Assembly (NCBI GenBank): GCA_021234155.1
Contig: JAJEKV010000027.1
Coordinates: 3,493,623 to 3,557,622 of the forward strand
Source of the DNA: Isoetes taiwanensis
Taxonomy: Eukaryota; Streptophyta; Lycopodiopsida; Isoetales; Isoetaceae
DNA length: 64,000 nt
Reading direction: 5' to 3'
In this document: positions 55,301-64,000 of the stretch, in pieces
Position numbering within the stretch: the stretch's first letter is position 1
Layout: the number at the start of each line of letters is the position of its first letter
Notes under the pieces: model-generated
The model's input: the letters and a program-made list of their open reading frames with translations, nothing else
Told to the model about the DNA's origin: nothing
Database searches by the model: none
Program-made: the position numbers and the translations under genes

Positions 55301-58300
55301 GACGGTGATCGGAAGTGGGGAGCCTTTGTAGTGCCCGAACGACAAAACACTTGATTTTCTACACGTAAGCCCTCGGGGCGCCGTTGTTTGATATGTCCCC
55401 TAGGCCGATCTTCAATTTTTTTGGACCTGCTAGAAGGAGGGTTCTTGAATCATAGCTACCCGCAACGGGAACTTAGACCCAAAATTCAGAACGAGAACGG
55501 ATGAACAGGAACTTAGACCCAAAATCCGAAACGGGAACAGAAACGAATGGGAACGGGATATTAGAGTATATTCGAGGGATCTTTTGAATATATTCTTTAG
55601 GTATATTCCATTTTCTGCTGGGAACTAAAATGGAAACTTATGGAACTCTGGACCCTTTGTGAACGGAATTGGGAATGGGAATGGAGTTGGAACTTGGTTC
55701 CCGGTAGCTATATCTTGAATGCAGGATTCAATGGTCAGATAAAAAAACCGAGCTCTGGGAGGGTGGGAATTAGAGTATGCCTCTCGGAGGAGTGTTGCCA
55801 GGATAAGCTGCCTCGAGAAGTTTTTTGGGGACAATCTCTTGGAGTCCGAACTCTCCCCCTAGTGAGGTAGCCCCAAAAAGTTCTGGCCTTATTTGACTTT
55901 GGGAGGGGCGCCGACTCGCTGCCCAACAACAGGCTGCCTAGACCATAATAATGCTAACTCTTCAATGTAAACCTCATTCAAAAAATTCTGAAAATTGGCC
56001 TATATACTGGTGATGTCCTAGGAAGCTATCTGACAAAAAATCAGAATTTTATTTCATACTATGCATTAACTACGAATTTGTAAAGTATAAAAGCAAAAAA
56101 AATGTATAACTAAAAGATTATGTATCGAAAAAGGGTGTTGTTCTGGCATGGGGTGCAATATGACGGTGCAAACAGAAGAAAAAAATTGCACTAGGAGATG
56201 CAATGTTTATATGCATGATAAAATAGCTCCAAGTCATCCTAAATTAACAAACGTGGTTAAACGACAACACGACTTTGTTTAACGACATCATGTCGACGTG
56301 GCAGAATAATAGATAGTGCGAGAACAATTGGGTGTCCGTTCGAGTCTTTCTACTTCTGTTATAACAGAATTTAATGTTGAATATAAATAGCGGGCAGCAA
56401 ATTTGCCAGTTAAATTTTTGGCTCCACACTATTGTCACTTTTTGGCTTTCTTTTGTTTGTCCATCTGTTTGGATGTGTTCTTTTTTAATGAGGAATAAGA
56501 AATTTAAAGAATACACGAGGTGTGAAGTCTCGACCTTCTAACCATTCCCATGGATGTAGGGTCTGGGCGTTCTTGCACACTTGGTAGCCAAAATGTAATT
56601 TAGCCACCTAAAATGATGGCACAATGCCTTCTACAACATGAACATTCCAAATTATAGTCCATTATTTCCCCATTCACAACATGCATTGTTTAGAAACAAC
56701 CCAAATTATAGTCCATTATTTCCTGATTAGCATGTAACCCAGAATTCCTTTAATAAGTAAAGTTCTCGATTTCTTGGCATTATGACTTTGTTGCCCTATG
56801 CTGGACCGATGTTTAAAAGTGACCTCGTTAGACCTATTGTTCAATGATAACAACATGTTAAAGTCATGCACAACATAATATTCACGTATTACAATGCATG
56901 TAAAAATACATAGTCTTCTACATTCACATATTACAATGCATGTAAAAATACATAGTCTTCTACATGTAGAACGAAATATCGTCTTGAATAAATTTGGGCA
57001 TAATAATTATTGTAGAAATGCATATTCTTGTCTTGCATGTTCAAAAACGTCTTTCGCAATGTTGCTAAATAGAATTGAAACAAAGAACATCCTTTGGATC
57101 ATCTGAAATATGCATTCCGAAAAAATAAGGGGCTTCCAAAAATACGTACTAGCGAGTTGTTATTGTTAAATAGACAATTCCAAAAAGTAACTGACTTCCA
57201 AAAATAAGTACGAGCGAGTTGTTAAAGCGAAATGTGTGCGGCAGATAAATTTCTTATAAGGCTGGGATCGCACTTACTAGAATGACCGAAGGTTAATAGA
57301 GAAAGATCAAATAGCATAATGCCATGTGGCAAAATGCAAAGAAGCTCCAGATCGCACTTACTATGCCAAACCGCCCTGCTTTGTTTGGCCCAGGCAAAGT
57401 TAAGGCGGGCGATTGCCCGCCCAAGTTCGGACTCTTGCATCGTGGACAAATTTGGAGGGAATTGCGGTGGCGGCTATGGTTTTCGTGGATCCCCAACCAA
57501 GGTTCTGTTATGGAGTATTTTTCTTAGTTGCCTAGGATCATGTGACCCCTTTTCTTCAACCCGCATTTTCGGGCATAATCAATCTCCGTAAAACGATTTG
57601 ATCCCCGTTATGGAGTATTTTCTTAGTTGCTTGGATCATGTGACACCTTTTCTTCAACCTGCATTTTTGCATAATCAATCTCCGAAAACATTTGATCAAA
57701 GGATTTCCCCTCAGACGGAAGGAAATCAGAAGATTGGGTGCATCAAGCGGGAGGAAAATTGTGGAAAAGCTACTTGGAAAATGACTTGCATGGCTCAACG
57801 GATTCTTGCTTTCAGCTATGGCGCCTTATTTGTTATGTGAAACATGAAGATCAACAAGAAAAATGCGATGATGGCCCACAAAGATACTGAGCTCAAGAAA
57901 TGCGAAAGTTCGATGGCGGCGCGTTCTCAGCGGGCGCGTGGAGTTCTTTTGATTCCAACATGTACAGTTGATGTGGCATATTGTTCCCTATTTAGTGCGA
58001 TATCAATCCTCGCACCCACCTCCACCCCGAACCGGGTCACGCCCCAACAATTCCTAGCGAAGTTCGGGTCATTCCAAAGTAAGTGCGATCCCGACCCTAA
58101 GTGTTAATAGTGCATCTCGTAAGACTATTGCATTGGTAATTTATCCATAATTAGGTAATGATCCAACTAAGTAGTATTTTAGTTCACAAAAAAAAAAAAG
58201 CTTTGCTCAAGTGAATTTGCACAAATAGAAACCATAAGCTTCATTTATTGGTCAATGTTGTGGTTTTGCAAAGAAGCTTCATTGAGGAGTGCAAGTAAAT

Positions 58301-59290
58301 AGGGTCAGATATGGCGCTTTCCACTAACAGGCCGCAATGGAGATGCCATGGTCGAGTTTGCTAATATTTGCAATTGCGCGATCTCGCTATGCTTAATCCG
58401 GCAGCGACTAGGAAAATGTGTTGTCGGCTTTGTGGGCGCATTTCTAGCAAAGAGCCATTCTGGGTTTTTGGGAAACGGCCTTGCAGCTTTGGGGATTTCG
58501 CTTTTTCTTTTGGCGCAAATTTATGTTGCCTTTTAAATCGGCCCGAGAACACGTGACTTTGCTCATCGTGGCTTTAATCTCCGTTGGCCCTATCTCTTGC
58601 CATGATTTTATTTGGCGATCTAAGGTGTGTATATGAGTTTTCCGTTCTTTATAATCTAACAAAGTTAATCTTGTTCTTAAGCTTCAGATAGCTTTGTAAA
58701 CCCCCTTCCTTACTTGACCGATTAGTATATATATTTACAACATAAAAAGCTTTTAGTTGTTGCAACTTGCAATCCCTTTCTGGACTTTCAGCATTGATAA
58801 CTGGATGCATCAGAAACCTAATTGCAAACGGATATTGCTTCACATTTTATGGCTCACATTTTATCAGGCATATTGTGGCCCTGTAGTTCAGAAGAGTTTT
58901 ACAAGCTGCATAAATGCAATTTACTGCTGTGGATCACAGAAGCTAGTAGAACAAAGAAACATATTTATTTCTGTAATACAAATATTAAGTATTAGCTCCA
59001 ATTTGAGCAAATCTCTACAATGCTACTTTCATCCCTTCTAAAGTCTGCAGCAACAGACTTAAGATTTCTTTGTATCTATGTGTACGATAAAGTTCCAGTG
59101 AGTTGTTCTGAAATAACTGAGCTGAAGTAACACGGTTAAAAACCAGGTTCATAAACAGGATGTATAATTCTGCATTCCGATAAATGTTTCTATTATTCAA
59201 TAAAAGAAGAGAACCAAAACTAATAAACAAGAGCACCACATGATGCAAATCACGGCTCAAATTTTGAACTGAAAATGAAGGACATAGCTT
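52301..59290. repeat. Block X2: 7-kb duplicated segment, second copy
   Basis: Second copy of the 7-kb block, same orientation as X1. It carries the same internal duplications (55456-55535, 56881-56964, 57505-57700). Its right end (…CTTTCTTCATTTGTAATCACCATTAGG) enters the Y2 array exactly as X1 enters Y1, so the unit of duplication is X plus at least part of Y. No gene recognised; paired frames in X1 and X2 (for example 43016/52650, 45040/54660) are open in both only over short distances. Confidence 0.85.
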
Positions 59291-62200
59291 TCTTCATTTG
59301 TAATCACCATTAGGCTTAAATTATGGCAATATTTGCCTAAGATTATAAGACACAATAGTTCGGAGCGGCGCCGCCACGAGCCCTTTTCCCCGCCACTAGC
59401 CCCTGTTTTCTCCACCGCCACTAGCCTTTGTTCCAGATCCGGCACTAGTTTTCTCCACCGCCACTAGCCTTTGTTCCAGATCCGGCATTCCTGCTCGCCG
59501 CTGCATTGTTTTCGAGATTTTTCCAGCAGCTTCTTGCCGAATCTTCTTTCTGCATCTTCTTTCTGCAGCTTCTTGCCGCATCTTTGCTTCATCCCTTGCT
59601 CGACTCTTAAATCCGGCTCCTTGCTTGACTCTTAAATCCGGCTCGAATCTTTGCTTCATCCCTTGCTCGACTCTTAAATCACGGTAGAATTCACAGCTCC
59701 TTTTGCATCACAGGTTTGCTTCTATTTCTCTCTAATTAATGCTAGCTTTTTTCTTCTGCTCATTGTTGAACGAAAAGGCACAGATCTCCATTCTCAGCCT
59801 CCAGGTTATTCTTTTGCTGGGATGTCGGATTTGCCGGAACAGAGGCATTCAAAACCTAAGAGTTTCTTCTGAACTGCTCGACCTGCTTTTGTGGAATGCC
59901 GCTCAATCTGCTATTGCTGAAAAACCAAAAAAAAGAGATTAAACAGGCCAAAATAGGGGATTCAAAGCCTGAACAAGGGCGATGGACATTCAAGAAAATC
60001 TCAGGAACAGCAGGAACAGCAGTTGTGTGGAAATTTAAGCCTAATGGTGATTACGCTTGCTAATTTGAAGGACTCGAGGCTTTACGGTTGTAAAGGCCTT
60101 GGCGGCGCCGCCAAACTCACAAGGCGCCTCGCTGGTTCCGCTAAGGCCTTTACAACGCGTAAAGCCTCTCCTCCTTCAAATTACCTAGTACGTAATCACC
60201 ATTAGGCTTAAATTATGGCAATATTTGCCTAAGATTATAAGACACAATAGTTCGGAGCGGCGCCGCCACGAGCCCTTTTCCCCGCCACTAGCCCCTGTTT
60301 TCTCCACCGCCACTAGCCTTTGTTCCAGATCCGGCACTAGTTTTCTCCACCGCCACTAGCCTTTGTTCCAGATCCGGCATTCCCGGCCGCCACGTGATTG
60401 TTTTCGAGATTTTTCCAAAGTAGCTTCTCTGTCAATCTTCTTCGTGATCTTCTTCGGCAGCCTTCTTGCCGATCTTTGCTTCATCCCTTGCTCGACTCTT
60501 TAAATCCGGCCTTGTTTGACTCTTAAATCCGCTCGAATCTTTGCTTCATCCCTTGCTCCCGACTCTTAAATCACGGTAGAATTCATAGCTCCTTTTGCAT
60601 CACGGGTTTGCTTCTATTTCTCTCTAATTAATGCTAGCTTTTTCTTCTTCTCATTGTTGAGCGAAAAAGGCATGATCTCCATTCTCGGCCCTCCAAGTTA
60701 TTCTTTGGCTGGGATGTCGGATTTGCAGGCAGGCATTCAAAACCCAAGAGTTTTCTTGAATCGCTTTCGACCTGCTTTTGTGGAATGCCGCTCAATGCTA
60801 TTGCTGAAAAACCAAAAAAAGAGATTAAACAACAGGCCAAATAGGGGATTCAAAGCACGAACAAGGCGATGGACATTCAAAAAAAATCTCAGAACGGCAG
60901 AACAGTGGTTGTGTGGAAATTTAAGCCTAATGGTGATTACGCTTGCCTAATTTGAAGGACTCGAGGCTTCACGGTTTGTAAAAGGCCTTGGCGGCGCCGC
61001 CAAACCGGCTGCACTCGCTGCTCACTTTCGTGCGCCCGCCTCGTTTGGCGGAGCCGCCAAGGCCTTTACAACGCTGCCTCTCCTCCTTCAAATTACCTAG
61101 TAATAATCACCATTAGGGTTTAAATTATGGCAATATTTGCCTAAGATTATAAGAGACACACAATAGTTCTGGAGCTACGCTTTTACGAGCCCTTTTTTCG
61201 CCACTAGCCCCCTGTTTTCCACCGCCACCAGCCTTTGTTCCGCATCCGCACTAGTTTTCTCCACCGCCACTAGCCTTTGTTCCTGTATCCCGGTGATTCC
61301 CTTTCCGCCACCGCATTGTTTTCGAGATTTTTCCAGCAGCCTTCTTACTTAGAATCTTCTTTCTGCATCTTCTTTCTGCAGCTTCTTGCCGCATCTTTGC
61401 TTCATCCCTTGCTCGACTCTTAAATCCGGCTCCTTGCTTGACTCTTAAATCCGCTCTCGAATCTTTGCTTCATCCCTTGCTCGACTCTTAAATCACGGTA
61501 GAATTCACAGCTCCTTTTGCATCACAGGTTTGCTTCTATTTCTCTCTAATTAATGCTAGCTTTTTTCTTCTGCTCATTGTTGAACGAAAAGGCACAGATC
61601 TCCATTCTCAGCCTCCAGGTTATTCTTTTGCTGGGATGACGGTTTTGCGGAGGGCATTCAAAACCTAAGAGTTTCTTACGAGGCCGCCGACACTTTTTGT
61701 GGAATGCGCTCAATGCTATTCTTTGAAAAAGCAAAAAAGAGATTAAATGGCCAAAATAGGGGGATTCAAAGCCCGAACAAGGCGATGGACATTCAAGAAA
61801 ATCTCGTGAACAAAGGGAACAACAGCGGTTGTGTGGAAAATTTAAGCCTAATGGTGATTACGCTGCTAATTTGAAGGACTCGAGGCTTTTACGGTTGTAA
61901 AGGCCTTGGCCGCGCCGCCAAACTTCGGCAAGGCCTCGCGCTCGCCGCCGCGCGCCGCCTGCGTTTGGCGGGCGCCAAAACCTTTACAACGCAGCGAAAG
62001 CTCTCCTCCCTTCAAATTACCTTAGTACGAATCACCATTAGGCTTAAATTATGGCAATATTTGCCTAAGATTATAAGACACAATAGTTCGGAGCTTGGAG
62101 CCGCCAGCCCCCTTTTCCCCGCCACTAGCCCCCTGTTTTCCACCGCCACTAGCCTTTGTTCCGGATCCGGCACTAGTTTTCTCCACCGCCACTAGCCTTT

Positions 62201-63868
62201 GTTCCAGATCCGGCATTCCCGCTTTCCACAGCATTGTTTCGAGATTTTTCCAGCAGCTTCTTGCCGAATCTTCTTTCTGCATCTTCTTTCTGCAGCTTCT
62301 TGCCGCATCTTTGCTTCATCCCTTGCTCGACTCTTAAATCCGGCCCTTGCTTGACTCTTAAATCCGCTCGAATCTTTGCTTCATCCCTTTGCTCGACTCT
62401 TAAATCACTTGTAGAATTCACGTTCCTTTTGCATCACGGTGTTTGCTTCTATTTCTCTCTAATTAATGCTAGCTTTTTTCTTCCTCGCTCATTGTTGAAC
62501 GAAAAGGCACGATCTCCATTCTCGGCCTCCAAAGTTATTCTTTTTTTGCCGGATGTCGGATTTGCCGGAACAGAAGGCATTCAAAACCTAAGAGTTTCTT
62601 CCGAACTCGACACTGACCTTTGTGGAATGCCGCTCAATCCGCTATTGTTGAAAAAGCAAAAAAAGAGATTAAACAGCCAAAATAGGGGATTCAAAGCCCC
62701 GAACAAGGGCGATGGACATTCAAGAAAAATCTGGAACAATTTTAAATCCAGGTGGGAAATTTAAGCTAATGGTGATTACGGGCTGTTAATTTGAAGGACT
62801 CGAGGGTATTTGCGGTTGTAAAAGGCGCCGGGCGGCCAAACTCGACCGCTGCCCGCCCGGGGCGTCACCGCTTGGCGGAGCCGCCAAGGCCTTTTTACAA
62901 CGCTGAAGCCTCCTCCTTCAAATTACCTAGTACGTAATCACCATTAGGTTTAAATTATGGCAATATTTGCCTAAGATTATAAGACACAATAGTTCTGAGC
63001 GGCCACGCCACGAGCCCTTTTCCCCGCCATCACTAGCCCTTTTTCCACCGCCACTAGCCTTTGTTCCAGATCCGCACTAGTTTTCCCACCGCCACTAGCC
63101 TTTGTTCCAGATCCGCATTCACCGCCACCATTGTTTTCGATTTTTCCAGCACTTCTTTCTTGCCGAATCTTCTTTTTCATCTTCTTTTCTCAGCTTTCTT
63201 GCCGCATCTTTGCTTCATCCCTTGCTCGACTCTTAAATCCGGCCCTTGCTTGACTTTAAATCCGGCTCGACCTTTGCTTCATCCCTTGCTCGACTCTTAA
63301 ATCACGGTAGAATTCACGGCTCCTTTTTGCATCACGGTTTGCTTCTATTTCTCTAATTAATGCTAGCTTTTTTTCTTCCGCTCATTGTTGAACGAAAGGC
63401 ACGATCTCCATTCTCGACCTCCGTGTTATTCTTTTCTTTGATGTCGGATTTGCCCGGAACAGGCATTCAAAACCTAAGAGTTTCTTCTCCGAACCGCCTC
63501 GACCGCTTTTTGTGGAATGCCGCTCAATGCTTATTCTTGAAAACCAAAAAAAAAAGATTAAACAGGCCAAAATAGGGGATTCAAAGCCCGAACAAGGGCG
63601 GCGGACATTCAAGAAAATCTCGTGAACAAAGAACAAGAAGCTTTAGGTGGAAATTTGTTAATGGTGATTACGCTTGCTAATTTGAAGGATTCGAGGCTTT
63701 ATTTGTGGCCTTGGCGGCCGCCAAACCGGCTCAGCGACTGCCCGCCGCGCCGCGGCGCCGCCTCCTTGGTTTGGCGGGCCAAGGCCTTTACAAAAAAGCC
63801 TCCTCCTTCAAATTACCTAGTACGTAATCACCATTAGGCTTAAATTATGGCAATATTTGCCTAAGATT
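59291..63868 (+). repeat. Array Y2, five tandem monomers plus a truncated sixth
   Basis: Monomer starts (AAATTATGGCAATATTTGCC) at 59318, 60210, 61122, 62046, 62952 and 63842; periods 892, 912, 924, 906 and 890 bp. The last is cut after about 27 bp (GCCTAAGATT), where unrelated DNA begins. The hairpin parts lie at about 60040-60205, 60935-61118, 61845-62042, 62765-62948 and 63655-63838. Arms pair AAGCCTAATGGTGATTACG with CGTAATCACCATTAGGCTT on the outside and TTGGCGGC.CCGCCAA blocks inside, around a variable GC-rich loop. Variation between monomers is again richest at CTG/CAG/CCG triplets. Confidence 0.9.
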
Positions 63869-64000
63869 TGCTGTACATGATTGTGTCATCGGACCCATGT
63901 CATATGAAAAGGATAAAATGAATAGCCCTGAATTGAGCTTTGCTTTTCCTGTTAAGAATAATATGCACCGATTTTGTTGTTTTCATAGCTACCGATGCAA
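63869..64000. other. Right flank of the Y2 array
   Basis: Unrelated AT-rich sequence starting GCTGTACATGATTGTG. No feature recognised in the 130 bp available. Confidence 0.5.

Noticed and set aside
62234-62764. 176-codon plus ORF in the Y2 array
   Set aside because: Frame open in one monomer only. The same sequence in neighbouring monomers is frameshifted, so it is not a conserved protein.
49780-63130. CRISPR-like array from the CCGCCACTAGCCTTTGT repeats
   Set aside because: Only 43-bp doublets inside each monomer, no spacers, plant-type context and no cas genes.
42671-63868. X-Y structure as an LTR retrotransposon with two LTRs
   Set aside because: X copies are 7 kb with no TG…CA ends, primer-binding site, polypurine tract, or gag-pol between them. 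What lies between is the Y array.
49701-63868. Y monomers as Helitrons
   Set aside because: The long hairpin is far larger than the short Helitron 3' hairpin, and no consistent 5' TC / 3' CTRR ends or A-T insertion sites are seen.

Overview
This window looks like a gene-poor, repeat-dense piece of a large plant nuclear genome. The plant assignment rests on three things: a 2-oxoglutarate/Fe(II) dioxygenase relic with the usual plant FFQ|VINH splice position, a receptor-like kinase relic with a lectin-RLK-type HLDLKPQN catalytic loop, and a hAT element with an 8-bp target-site duplication. A fern or other non-angiosperm land plant is my guess, from the non-L1 style of the LINE and its pentanucleotide 3' tails, but the sequence does not settle this. 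I found no intact gene of known function, and most open frames here are chance frames in repeats.

Layout. 0.5-3.1 kb: two decayed gene relics on the minus strand (kinase, dioxygenase). 3.65-5.17 kb: a poly(A)-tailed retroposed insertion inside a perfect 16-bp target duplication. 5.2-14 kb: old repeats, small foldback elements, a diverged 0.9-kb duplication and a palindromic GTGTATTC array. 14.55-16.64 kb: a complete non-autonomous hAT element. 19.1-20.9 kb: a second GTGTATTC array and local duplications. 21.8-27.7 kb: a GC-rich decayed LINE on the minus strand with recognisable AP-endonuclease and reverse transcriptase, interrupted by an AT-rich insert. 27.7-28.6 kb: two dimers of a 182-bp repeat. 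30-38 kb: decayed coding-like stretches of unknown family, interspersed with three clusters of a palindromic GGTGCGAAA repeat. 38.2-40.6 kb: a likely transposase relic and an exon-like segment.

42.7-63.9 kb is one compound structure: a 7-kb non-coding block (X) followed by an array of 0.9-kb monomers (Y), the whole present twice in tandem (X1-Y1-X2-Y2, offset about 9.6 kb). Every Y monomer ends in a long GC-cored inverted repeat of about 185 bp. In Y1 one partial monomer is inverted, and both inversion ends fall in these inverted repeats. The X copies are near-identical over long stretches, but many of their differences cluster at CAG/CTG trinucleotides, are often indels, and go in both directions. 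This suggests a sequencing or consensus artefact at CHG sites (a plant methylation context) rather than real divergence. Frame breaks elsewhere in the window may have the same source.

The genes do not form a pathway. The content is explained by retroposition, DNA transposition and local tandem amplification. The most unusual object is the hairpin-bearing Y array and its tandem duplication with X.
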